Below, one piece after another: positions 6,682 through 13,018 of a stretch of DNA of 13,288 nt (within the stretch, counting starts at the first letter, position 1; the number at the start of each line of letters is the position of its first letter). This DNA is from an uncultured Clostridia bacterium (GTDB lineage Bacteria; Bacillota; Clostridia; Oscillospirales; Ruminococcaceae): positions 1-13,288 of the forward strand of contig CAMAJC010000018.1 in NCBI GenBank assembly GCA_945835425.1. The letters are read 5' to 3'. Position numbers and translations under genes: made by a program. Under the pieces are notes generated by a model, which ran no database searches, was not told the origin of the DNA, and worked only from the letters and a program-made list of their open reading frames with translations.

Positions 6682-6696
6682 ATAGGAGGTAATTTT

Positions 6697-8097
6697 ATGT
6701 CTGAAGAAAAAAAGCTGAACAATTGGCAGTCGGTTTTGCTGCTGCTGCTGATTGTCGGCGCTGTTGCGGTCTGTATCCGGCTGAAAACCGGCGGACCGAT
6801 GATCGGTTTGTTTGTGAGCTGGCTGCTTGTGTATCTGTTCTGCAAGATTTTTCGGGTGAATTTTGACCGGGTAATCGGCGGCGCTTATGACGCGATCCGG
6901 GTGGTCGTGCCGACGCTGTGCCTCTTGATGGCGATCGGCGTCATGATCGGCACCTGGCTGCAGAGCGGCACCATCGCGACGATTATCGTCGGCGGACTGA
7001 AAATGATCAATCCGACCTGGCTGCTGCCGCTGACCCTGATTTTCTGCGCGGTGCTCAGCCTTGTGACCGGCACGTCCTACGGCTCGGTCGGCAGCGCCGG
7101 TGTCGCCATGATGGCAATCGGCAACGCCATGGGCATCAACCCCGGCATGGTCGCGGGCGCGGTCATCTGCGGCGCAATGTTCGGCGATAAGCTCAGCCCC
7201 CTGTCCGACACCACCAACCTCGCTCCGGCCGTCGCAGGCGCAAAACTGGGCAAGCACGTCCGCTCGATGCTCTGGACGACACTGCCGACCTTTATTATCA
7301 GTTTGATTCTGTTCACCATCCTCGGCTTCCAGCAGACCAGCGGCAGCTACACAGCCGCTGACCTCGGCGGCTACATCTCGGCCCTCGACGGCGAGTTCCG
7401 TCTGGGCTTTGTCACCCTCCTCCCGGCGATTCTGATTATCGTCCTGCTGCTGTTAAAGGTCAACGCGGTCGTTGCCCTCGGCCTTTCCAGCGTCGCGGCA
7501 GGCCTTGTCTCCTGGCTGTATCAGGGCAGAGACCTGCGCAGCATCATCGTCGTCGCTTACAGCGGCTATTCCACCGGAATCGAAGAGGGCATCCTCCGCA
7601 CGATCCTCAACCGCGGCGGCATGGGCAGTATGCTCCAGTATGTCGCCATTATCAGCTTTGCCGTCGGCATGGGCGGTATGCTGGATAAGCTGGGCGTCCT
7701 GGACAACATCCTCCGCGCACTTGTCAAGCATATCAAGAGCGACGGCACCTTGATCCTGGCGACTCTGTTGGTCGGCTATGTCACCAGCCTGATCAGCTGC
7801 TCGCAGCCGATGGCCCACGTCCTGACAGGCCGTCTGATGGCGCCGCTCTTCAAGGAAAGAGGCATTGCGCCGGAAATCCTTTCCCGCAGCCTCGAGGACT
7901 CGGGCACCCTTGCAGGCCCGATGATTCCCTGGCACGGCTACTGCGTCTATATGGCAGGCACCCTGGGCGTCGCCTGGTCGGCGTTCTTCCCGTTCCTGTT
8001 CCTGCTTTACCTGACGCCGCTCTTCAGCATCTTCTACGGCTTCACCGGCATCTCGATCAAGCATATCGATAAAGAAGAAGCCGCTGCGGAGGCATAA
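6697..8097 (+). CDS. NhaC-family Na+/H+ antiporter
   Basis: The 466-aa membrane protein has about 11-12 hydrophobic segments. It carries the NhaC hallmark GDKLSPLSDTTNLAPAVAG (residues 163-181), preceded by TGTSYGSVGSAGVAMMAIG (124-142) and followed by a second conserved region near the C terminus with SCSQPMAHVLTGR and LEDSGTLAGPMIPWHGY. NhaC proteins exchange cytoplasmic Na+ for external H+, and some relatives exchange carboxylates (malate/lactate), so the exact substrate is open. The start ATG at 6697 has AGGAGGT 6 nt upstream. Its last codons supply the ribosome binding site of the next gene, whose start overlaps its stop. It is driven by the promoter at 6599-6627. Confidence 0.93.
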   Translation: MSEEKKLNNWQSVLLLLLIVGAVAVCIRLKTGGPMIGLFVSWLLVYLFCKIFRVNFDRVIGGAYDAIRVVVPTLCLLMAIGVMIGTWLQSGTIATIIVGGLKMINPTWLLPLTLIFCAVLSLVTGTSYGSVGSAGVAMMAIGNAMGINPGMVAGAVICGAMFGDKLSPLSDTTNLAPAVAGAKLGKHVRSMLWTTLPTFIISLILFTILGFQQTSGSYTAADLGGYISALDGEFRLGFVTLLPAILIIVLLLLKVNAVVALGLSSVAAGLVSWLYQGRDLRSIIVVAYSGYSTGIEEGILRTILNRGGMGSMLQYVAIISFAVGMGGMLDKLGVLDNILRALVKHIKSDGTLILATLLVGYVTSLISCSQPMAHVLTGRLMAPLFKERGIAPEILSRSLEDSGTLAGPMIPWHGYCVYMAGTLGVAWSAFFPFLFLLYLTPLFSIFYGFTGISIKHIDKEEAAAEA

Positions 8098-8981
8098 TGA
8101 TGGAAACAAAACTCGTACTTCTCGGCACCGGCACCCCGAACGCCTGTCCCAACGCCAGCGGTCCGTCCTCAGCCGTCGTGGTAGGGGACAGGGCTTATTT
8201 GGTCGATTTCGGGCCCGGCGTGGTCCGGCAGGCGGCGAAGGCGTATCATCAGGGAATCGACGCCCTGCGGCCTGACCTCTTGACTGTCGCTTTCTGCACC
8301 CATCTGCACACCGACCATACGGCAGGTTATTCCGACCTGATTTTCACGCCCTGGGTGCTGGAGCGGGAAAAGCCGCTGCAGGTCTATGGGCCGAAGGGCA
8401 TCAAAAACATGACCGACCACATCCTCGCGGCCTACGCGGTCGATATCGATTTCCGCATCAACGGCTTTGAAAAGGCCAATGAGCAGGGCTATAAGGTCGA
8501 GGCGACCGAAATCGCGCCCGGCATCGTCTATGAGGACGACCGGGTGCAGGTCGAGGCGTTCCCGGTGAGCCACGGGACGCTCGAAAGTTACGCCTACAAG
8601 TTTACGACCGCGGACAAGGTTATCGTCATCAGCGGCGATACGGCGCCCCTCCCGATTGTTGCGGAGAAGGCCAAAGGCTGCGACATCCTGCTGCATGAGG
8701 TTGAATACACCGGCGGCATTTCAGCCCGGGAGCCGAAGTGGCAGAAATATCACCGCGAGGTGCATACCCTCAGTGTCGATTTGGCGAAGGTTGCCCAGAA
8801 GGCGCAGCCGAAGCTCCTCGTCACCTACCACCGGATTTATCACATGAACGTGCAGGACAATACGAAGAATCTGCAGCATGAGATGGACTGGCGGTGCGAA
8901 GCGATTCTGCGGGAAATCCGCGACGCCGGATATGACGGCCCGGTCGTCAACGGCCAGGACCTTGATGTATTTACAGTTTAA
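8097..8981 (+). CDS. Metallo-beta-lactamase-fold hydrolase (RNase Z/AtsA-like)
   Basis: A 294-aa soluble protein of the MBL superfamily. The metal site is complete: THLHTDH (H69, H71, D73, H74), H159 in SHG, D181 in SGDTAP, and a late H245 in TYHR. LGTGTPNACPNASGPSS at the N terminus and DFGPG are usual in the RNase Z/arylsulfatase-like branch. The insert resembling the RNase Z flexible arm is absent, so a tRNase role is unlikely; the substrate is unknown. The first ATG overlaps the antiporter stop codon (TAATG). A second in-frame ATG three bases later (8100) has better spacing (7 nt) from GGAGG at 8088-8092, so either may be used. Coupling to an NhaC gene suggests a shared physiological task. 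A bidirectional terminator follows. Confidence 0.92.
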   Translation: MMETKLVLLGTGTPNACPNASGPSSAVVVGDRAYLVDFGPGVVRQAAKAYHQGIDALRPDLLTVAFCTHLHTDHTAGYSDLIFTPWVLEREKPLQVYGPKGIKNMTDHILAAYAVDIDFRINGFEKANEQGYKVEATEIAPGIVYEDDRVQVEAFPVSHGTLESYAYKFTTADKVIVISGDTAPLPIVAEKAKGCDILLHEVEYTGGISAREPKWQKYHREVHTLSVDLAKVAQKAQPKLLVTYHRIYHMNVQDNTKNLQHEMDWRCEAILREIRDAGYDGPVVNGQDLDVFTV

Positions 8982-8986
8982 CAGGC

Positions 8987-9025
8987 AAAAACGGCGGCAG
9001 GGAATTGCTCTCTGCCGCCGTTTTT
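8987..9025. terminator. Bidirectional terminator between the MBL and trkA-like genes
   Basis: ACGGCGGCAG (8991-9000) pairs with CTGCCGCCGT (9012-9021). An A5 run lies on one side and T6 on the other, so both convergent operons stop here. Confidence 0.92.
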
Positions 9026-9031
9026 TGCACT

Positions 9032-10399
9032 TTATTGAAAAATATCCATCGGGGACTCGATTTCCAGCCGGCTTTCCGACAGGACGAACACCCGGTCGCC
9101 GACCCGCATGACGTCGGTGCCCTTGGGGATGATGATCTTGTCGCCGCGGGCAATCGCGCCGATAATGAAGCCCTTTTTCAGCCGAATCTCGTCGCCGCTG
9201 AGCGGGGTATCGGCCTTGGGGAAATGGACAGGGATGGTAAACTCGCTGATCCGGAGCATTTCCGGGCCGAGGGAATAGTAACGGCTCATGCCGAAATCGC
9301 TGCTGCTCTTTTGCAGGGACAGCAGGTAGTCGAGCAGCTTCCCGGCGATAATCCGGTCAGGGGAGATAGTGATATTGATTGTGACCTTGCGCAGGACGCG
9401 CTCATAGGAGGAGGTCTGAATCTTGGTGATGATGTTGTTGACGCCGTTGCTCCAGGCGATCAGCGACGCCAAGAGGTTTACCTCGTCGCTTTCGGCGGTG
9501 CAGACGCAGGCGTCGCATTTGCCGATGCCCTCCTTGTCCAGCAGAGCCACATCCGTCCCGTTGCCGTAGATGATTTTGGCCTTGGGCAGCTGTTCCAGCA
9601 GTTCTTCGCAGCGGCTGCGGTCGTTGTCGACCAGCTTGACGCTGATGCGGTGTTTGGTCAGCTGACCGGCCAGTGCTGCGCCCAGTTCACCGCCGCCGAT
9701 CATCATGACCGAACGGACCGGCTTGCGCACCAGATTGACCCGCGAGAAGAGGCTGGTCATCTCGTTTTTGTCGGCGATAATCCCGATGGCGTCCCCGGCT
9801 TTCAGGACAAATTCGCCCTTGGGGACCATCAGCTTGTCATCGCGCAGGACGCCGAGGATCAGGAAATCCGAGCCGAGCATCGGCTTGACGTCCTTGAGCT
9901 TGGCGTCGGCAAGGATGCTGTCGGAATCGATCGTGATCTCCGCCAGCAGGATGCGGGAATCGAGGAAGGTATCGACCCGGTTGGCGGCATTGAAATAAAT
10001 CTGGTCGGCGATGCTGGAAGCCACGAGGTCTTTCGGGACTAAGATATAGTCGATGCCGAATTTTTCCCGCAGGTACTGCTCGTCGCAGATCAGTTCGCTG
10101 CGCTCCACTTCGGCCACTGCAAAGCGCGTCCCGATGCTTTTGGCCATCGAGCAGGCGAGAAGGTTGATCTCGTCGACCGGCGTCAGGCTGATGACCACGT
10201 CTGCCGTGTCCGCGCCGGCTGCTTTCAGCACTTCCCGGGAAGCGCCGCTGCCGCAGACGCCGTTGACGCTGTAGCTGTTGGTGATAGACTCGATCTTGTC
10301 TTTATTTTTGTCAATGACGATCACGTCGTGCTTGGTTTTTTCCAGGTACTGAATCAGCACCTCGGCGGTTTTTCCCGCGCCTACAATTATGATACGCAC
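9032..10399 (-). CDS. trkA: TrkA-like protein with two RCK (KTN) units
   Basis: The 455-aa length matches full TrkA: RCK_N (1-120), RCK_C (about 145-225), a second RCK_N (230-350) and a second RCK_C (about 375-450). TrkA proteins bind NAD(H) or ATP/ADP at the inner membrane face and gate Trk/Ktr potassium channels. The second Rossmann unit has a normal GGGELG loop (235-240). The first has GAGKTA, with alanine where the third glycycine is expected. Acidic strand ends are kept in both (VIVIDKN, VKLVDND). The start is GTG (10399), overlapping the end of the antiporter gene by 13 nt, with AAGGAG about 11 nt upstream. No TrkH/KtrB channel gene is in the window, so its partner may be the co-transcribed antiporter or a channel encoded elsewhere. 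Confidence 0.93.
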   Translation of the reverse strand: MRIIIVGAGKTAEVLIQYLEKTKHDVIVIDKNKDKIESITNSYSVNGVCGSGASREVLKAAGADTADVVISLTPVDEINLLACSMAKSIGTRFAVAEVERSELICDEQYLREKFGIDYILVPKDLVASSIADQIYFNAANRVDTFLDSRILLAEITIDSDSILADAKLKDVKPMLGSDFLILGVLRDDKLMVPKGEFVLKAGDAIGIIADKNEMTSLFSRVNLVRKPVRSVMMIGGGELGAALAGQLTKHRISVKLVDNDRSRCEELLEQLPKAKIIYGNGTDVALLDKEGIGKCDACVCTAESDEVNLLASLIAWSNGVNNIITKIQTSSYERVLRKVTINITISPDRIIAGKLLDYLLSLQKSSSDFGMSRYYSLGPEMLRISEFTIPVHFPKADTPLSGDEIRLKKGFIIGAIARGDKIIIPKGTDVMRVGDRVFVLSESRLEIESPMDIFQ

Positions 10400-11691
10400 T
10401 GCGCGTCACTCTCCTTCCGAATCCGGACGGCCTTATGCCGTTCAATTACCCGGTATACGCTCTTGGTCGACATTCCCTGAACAATGACCGTAAAGAGGAT
10501 GATGATATAGGCCGCGTCCAGCAGGATGGTGTATGTACCGGCCGGCAGAATCGCCTCGGTGCTGAACACCAGCGCCAGGGTCAGCCCGCCTTTTAAGGCG
10601 CTCCAGGTCATCAGCGCCGTATATTCTCCCAGATTATATCCGCCGGGAATCGCCTTCTGACGGCTGCACCCGGTCGGCAGAGCGACGCCCACCGCACGGG
10701 AAATGAGGATCGCCAGCACCGCCGCGATGCCGATCTGCAGCATCGCGACAGAGGGAGAGAGCCGCAGGGCGGAAAGGCCGATCAGCACGAACAGAACGCT
10801 GTTTAAAATGCTGTCGATCACGTCCCAGAAATGGCTGTACAAATCCTCTTTGTCGACGATCTGGCGGAACCGGTCCAGCTTGTCCATCCCATAGGAAAAG
10901 CTCATGCCGCAGATGACCGAGGCAATGACCCCCGAAAAACCGCAGGCTTCGCAGATCATGTAAGCCGACGAAACGGCCAGAATGCTGAGGAGAATGTGGT
11001 TTAAAGGCTTGCGGGAAAAACGCAGCAGGAACAAAAGCAGGCAGCTGATGCAAAAAGCGACCACGGCTGCGCCGCCGACTTCCCGCAGCATCAGGAGCAG
11101 CAGGTTTTCCTGCCCCATATTGGTGACGATGCTCTTGACAAATGCAAACAGCGCGACGCCCATCCCGTCGTTGAACAGCGACTCGCTTTCAATGACCGTC
11201 GTGACGTTTTTGGACAGGCCCAGCTTGTTCATGATGCCGGTTGCGGCAATCGGGTCGGTGGGCGAGACGATACAGCCGAGCATGATGCAGACCCAGATAT
11301 CCAGTCCCCAGTGGAAAATGCAGGAGGCCAGATAAAACAAAATGCCGTACAGCGCCGCGGAAATGGCGGTCGTCAGGAAGGAGAGCAGGGTGATGTTTTT
11401 CAGATTGAGGGTGAATTTGTTGAAATGCACCTTCCCGGCTCCGGCGAACAGCATGAAGCAAAGCACGCCGTCCAGCAGATAGGACTCAAACTGAAACCCG
11501 GTGATCTTCGCAGTTATTTGGTTCATTTTGTCCGGCGAAAAAGCCATCCCGGCCAGCTTCAGCACGATACAGAGCAAAAACGAAAACAGCAAAAGGGCGA
11601 TATCGTTCGGAATCTTGAAAAAGCGCTCATTCAGCAGGCTGATCGCAGTCACAAGAAGGATAATGACCGTAAAAAATGTTAAAAAATCCAA
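10387..11691 (-). CDS. Cation/proton antiporter, CPA1 (NhaP-like) family
   Basis: The 434-aa membrane protein has about 12-13 hydrophobic segments and fills the Na_H_exchanger domain with little C-terminal tail. It carries the CPA1 core motifs SPTDPIAATGIMNKLG (143-158) and ESESLFNDGMGVALF (168-182), where the ND pair (N174, D175) binds the cation, a conserved SRA (331-333), and WSALKGGLTLAL (363-374), with lysine where many NhaP proteins have arginine. It exchanges Na+ or K+ for H+. The start is TTG at 11691; AAAGGA lies 9 nt upstream, and the overlapping ATG is out of frame. The gene directly precedes and overlaps the trkA-like gene, so both proteins should be made together. I see no convincing promoter in the AT-rich region upstream. 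Confidence 0.9.
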   Translation of the reverse strand: MDFLTFFTVIILLVTAISLLNERFFKIPNDIALLLFSFLLCIVLKLAGMAFSPDKMNQITAKITGFQFESYLLDGVLCFMLFAGAGKVHFNKFTLNLKNITLLSFLTTAISAALYGILFYLASCIFHWGLDIWVCIMLGCIVSPTDPIAATGIMNKLGLSKNVTTVIESESLFNDGMGVALFAFVKSIVTNMGQENLLLLMLREVGGAAVVAFCISCLLLFLLRFSRKPLNHILLSILAVSSAYMICEACGFSGVIASVICGMSFSYGMDKLDRFRQIVDKEDLYSHFWDVIDSILNSVLFVLIGLSALRLSPSVAMLQIGIAAVLAILISRAVGVALPTGCSRQKAIPGGYNLGEYTALMTWSALKGGLTLALVFSTEAILPAGTYTILLDAAYIIILFTVIVQGMSTKSVYRVIERHKAVRIRKESDAQCVS

Positions 11692-11765
11692 AGACAGACA
11701 TCCTTTCCTGTTGCCAAATTATGTATTTTTCCTATATTTTAGAATATCATATGCAGAATAAGTAT

Positions 11766-11781
11766 AACATTAAGAAATGTT
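11766..11781. repeat. Small inverted repeat upstream of the CPA1 antiporter gene
   Basis: AACATT (11766-11771) and AATGTT (11776-11781) are a perfect inverted repeat with an AAGA centre, 75-90 nt upstream of the antiporter start. It could be an operator but may be chance in AT-rich DNA. Confidence 0.25.
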
Positions 11782-11816
11782 GTTTTATATTAAGACTACA
11801 TAAAGATTTTGCTGAC

Positions 11817-11851
11817 AAAAAATCCTGCCCTACGAAATATCGAAAGGCAGG
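11817..11851 (-). terminator. Intrinsic terminator of the toxin-antitoxin operon
   Basis: On the minus strand CCTGCC (11851-11846) pairs with GGCAGG (11829-11824). A small inner CGA/TCG pairing lies in the loop. A and then T6 (11822-11817) follow directly. It lies about 100 nt past the toxin stop codon, so repeat copy 3 would be in the 3' untranslated region. Confidence 0.75.
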
Positions 11852-11896
11852 CATTTTAAAACTGGAGGCTGAATTGTAATTTGTCCAGAGAATATA

Positions 11897-11940
11897 TATG
11901 TTTCATGATTTACGGTAGGGCGGGCTGCCCTCAGCCCGCC
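11897..11940 (+). repeat. 44-bp direct repeat, left copy, with CGGTAGGG hairpin copy 3
   Basis: Identical base for base to 12672-12715. It consists of an AT-rich head (TATGTTTCATGATTTA) and then CGGTAG plus a 9-bp stem GGCGGGCTG / CAGCCCGCC with a CCCT loop. It ends 14 nt downstream of the toxin stop codon. Confidence 0.95.
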
Positions 11941-11954
11941 ACGAAATAAGTTTA

Positions 11955-12290
11955 TCAGCTTTGGAAATCCTGTCCGAGCAGCTGCTGCCACTCGCGGCGG
12001 CCGTACAGGACCCGGAGAATATAAACAGTCGCCGTTTCCTCCTCCACCAGATACAGAATCACATATTCCTGCACCGGCAGGCGGCGGACGCCCATGGAAG
12101 CATAGGGCTGTTCAAAAACCATCCTGTGCCGCTGCGGCATCACCGAGAGGGAATCAATCGACTTCTTCATCTGAGCATAAAAACGCCGGGCAGCCCGCGG
12201 TTCATGGAGAATTTCCGAAATATAGGAAAATGCTTCCAGCATATCCCGTGCAGCAGGTTCGGTAATCAGGGTTCGGTATTCCACTGTCAC
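11955..12290 (-). CDS. RelE/ParE-family toxin
   Basis: A 111-aa protein of the type II toxin-antitoxin RelE/ParE superfamily. It shows the expected order: ITEPAARDMLEAFSYI helix (9-24), HEPRAARRFYAQMKKSIDSLSVMPQRH (29-55), then strands with VRRLPVQEYVILYLVEEE (68-85) and TVYILRVLYGRREWQQLL (88-105). The fit is nearer the ParE/YoeB-like group (a conserved R in the last strand and a tyrosine in the yviLY strand). Whether it cuts ribosome-bound mRNA (RelE) or targets gyrase (ParE) cannot be decided from sequence. The start is GTG, overlapping the antitoxin stop (GTGA), so translation is coupled. The operon is bracketed by 44-bp direct repeats. Confidence 0.9.
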   Translation of the reverse strand: MTVEYRTLITEPAARDMLEAFSYISEILHEPRAARRFYAQMKKSIDSLSVMPQRHRMVFEQPYASMGVRRLPVQEYVILYLVEEETATVYILRVLYGRREWQQLLGQDFQS

Positions 12291-12559
12291 ACTTCCTCAA
12301 ATCCCAGCTTTTTTTCCAGTTCGGCAAAGAAATCTTCCGCAGGACGGCTTTTTCCTTCCTGCATGGCGCGGATGCCTTCATCCAGCAGGCGGTGAAATTC
12401 CTGTTTCCCGCACAGCCGTTCATATTCGGCGTTGGAGAGGACAACCAGGTCGCCGGTGCCATTTTTGGTAATAAAAACCGGTTCATGGTATCGGTTGCAG
12501 AAATCGGAAATTTCATTATATTTGTTTCGCAGATCAGAACTGGGCCGAATTACAGCCAT
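12287..12559 (-). CDS. Phd/YefM-family antitoxin
   Basis: The 90-aa protein begins MAVIRPSSDLRNKYNEISDFC and continues EPVFITKNGTGDLVVLSNAEYERL, the typical Phd/YefM N-terminal DNA-binding and dimerisation fold. The C-terminal third (LLDEGIRAMQEGKSRPAEDFFAELEKKLGFEEV) is the flexible toxin-binding helix. I chose the ATG at 12559 because GGAGG is 8 nt upstream; an in-frame ATG at 12580 lies before that site and only a few nucleotides after the -10. The gene precedes the toxin and overlaps it by 4 nt. It should neutralise the toxin and repress its own promoter, where a 6-6-6 inverted repeat lies in the spacer. Confidence 0.92.
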   Translation of the reverse strand: MAVIRPSSDLRNKYNEISDFCNRYHEPVFITKNGTGDLVVLSNAEYERLCGKQEFHRLLDEGIRAMQEGKSRPAEDFFAELEKKLGFEEV

Positions 12560-12586
12560 GCAGCATACCTCCATTTCCATATCAAT

Positions 12587-12615
12587 ATTCTATCAAAATT
12601 TGCATATTTTGTCAA
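12587..12615 (-). promoter_or_regulatory. Promoter of the toxin-antitoxin operon
   Basis: On the minus strand TTGACA (12615-12610) and TAGAAT (12592-12587) are 17 nt apart: six of six and five of six consensus bases. It lies about 28 nt before the antitoxin start. Confidence 0.82.
12594..12611. promoter_or_regulatory. Candidate antitoxin operator
   Basis: CAAAAT (12594-12599) and ATTTTG (12606-12611) form a perfect inverted repeat with a 6-bp centre. It fills the spacer between -35 and -10, where a bound Phd/YefM dimer would block RNA polymerase. Binding is inferred. Confidence 0.5.
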
Positions 12616-12671
12616 GCCGAGAGTATTGGGGTTTGTCTGATGTCCGCGGCGGGATGAGATATTATTATATG

Positions 12672-12715
12672 TATGTTTCATGATTTACGGTAGGGCGGGC
12701 TGCCCTCAGCCCGCC
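12672..12715 (+). repeat. 44-bp direct repeat, right copy, with CGGTAGGG hairpin copy 4
   Basis: Exact copy of 11897-11940, 775 bp away and in the same orientation. It lies upstream of the toxin-antitoxin promoter and upstream of the four-cysteine protein gene. The sequence after the repeat differs only slightly at first (ACGAA versus GTGAA) and then diverges. Confidence 0.95.
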
Positions 12716-12779
12716 GTGAAGTTATCGAATAAAAAGTCTAGAGTTTATTCCTCTAAATCAGCACCTGCGGATTTTTTTG

Positions 12780-12799
12780 TGCTATACTGGGCTGGAGGT
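12780..12799 (+). promoter_or_regulatory. Extended -10 and ribosome binding site of the four-cysteine gene
   Basis: TGCTATACT (12780-12788) is an extended -10, followed at 12794-12799 by GGAGGT, 6 nt before the ATG. The near contact of -10 and ribosome binding site gives an almost leaderless message, as at sfsA. Confidence 0.5.
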
Positions 12800-12805
12800 G
12801 AGAAT

Positions 12806-12988
12806 ATGAAAATTGAATCAAACATGGAAAAGACCTGTGTCACCTGTGAGCATTTCAGACAGCATTATATCAAAGTTGGGCCGAACTTTTCGCCGATTCT
12901 TTACGGCCACTGTGTTTATCCCCGTCTGAAAAAGCGGGAAACCGATACGCCGGCCTGTATGCATTATAAAAAGAAAAAAGCCCAATAA
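12806..12988 (+). CDS. Small four-cysteine (putative zinc-binding) protein
   Basis: A 60-aa protein with C11-V-T-C14-E-H, then C36 in YGHCVYPR and C51 in DTPACMHY, ending in a basic KKKKAQ tail. Four cysteines with nearby histidines suggest a single zinc ribbon or knuckle. I recall similar short CxxC...GHC...C proteins in gut Clostridia but know no function for them. The start is fixed by GGAGGTGAGAAT directly upstream; the reading frame stays open back to 12680, but that part overlaps the repeat and promoter. Its stop codon lies inside the left arm of the terminator that follows. A nucleic-acid-binding or regulatory role is only a guess. Confidence 0.8.
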   Translation: MKIESNMEKTCVTCEHFRQHYIKVGPNFSPILYGHCVYPRLKKRETDTPACMHYKKKKAQ

Positions 12989-13018
12989 ATGCCGTGTCGG
13001 CAGTTACTGGGATTTTTT
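12981..13018. terminator. Bidirectional terminator overlapping two stop codons
   Basis: CCCA.TAA.TGCCG (12981-12994) pairs with CGGCA.TTA.TGGG (12998-13011), with two mismatches and a TGT loop, followed by A and T6 (13013-13018). The plus-strand stop (12986-12988) is within the left arm, and the T-run reaches the first base of the minus-strand stop. On the minus strand the stem is followed by a T6 run (12979-12974), so both genes can terminate here. Confidence 0.85.

Larger units (their letters stand above)
6385..6696. other. Divergent intergenic region TSUP / nhaC
   Basis: This 312-bp stretch has no supported gene. It contains the TSUP leader with repeat copy 2 (6426-6454), the minus-strand promoter (6491-6499), an AT-rich centre (6500-6598) with no clear element, the plus-strand promoter (6599-6627), and a leader with two small hairpins and the AGGAGGT site for the NhaC-type gene. 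Confidence 0.6.

Noticed and set aside
6649..7257. Minus-strand frame over the nhaC start
   Set aside because: It runs through the nhaC promoter leader and coding region and has shadow-type composition.
8097..8981. MBL protein as RNase Z (rnz)
   Set aside because: The metal motifs fit, but the exosite arm is missing and the gene is coupled to an antiporter, so no symbol is assigned.
9005..10042. 345-codon plus-strand frame antisense to the trkA-like gene
   Set aside because: It has a D/Q/H-rich composition with no domain, and begins inside the bidirectional terminator. It is a shadow of the TrkA codons.
11897..12715. CRISPR array
   Set aside because: There are only two identical units, 775 bp apart with genes between them, and no spacer pattern or cas genes.
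12680..12805. N-terminal extension of the four-cysteine protein
   Set aside because: The extension would translate repeat copy 4 and the promoter. A strong ribosome binding site precedes the ATG at 12806.
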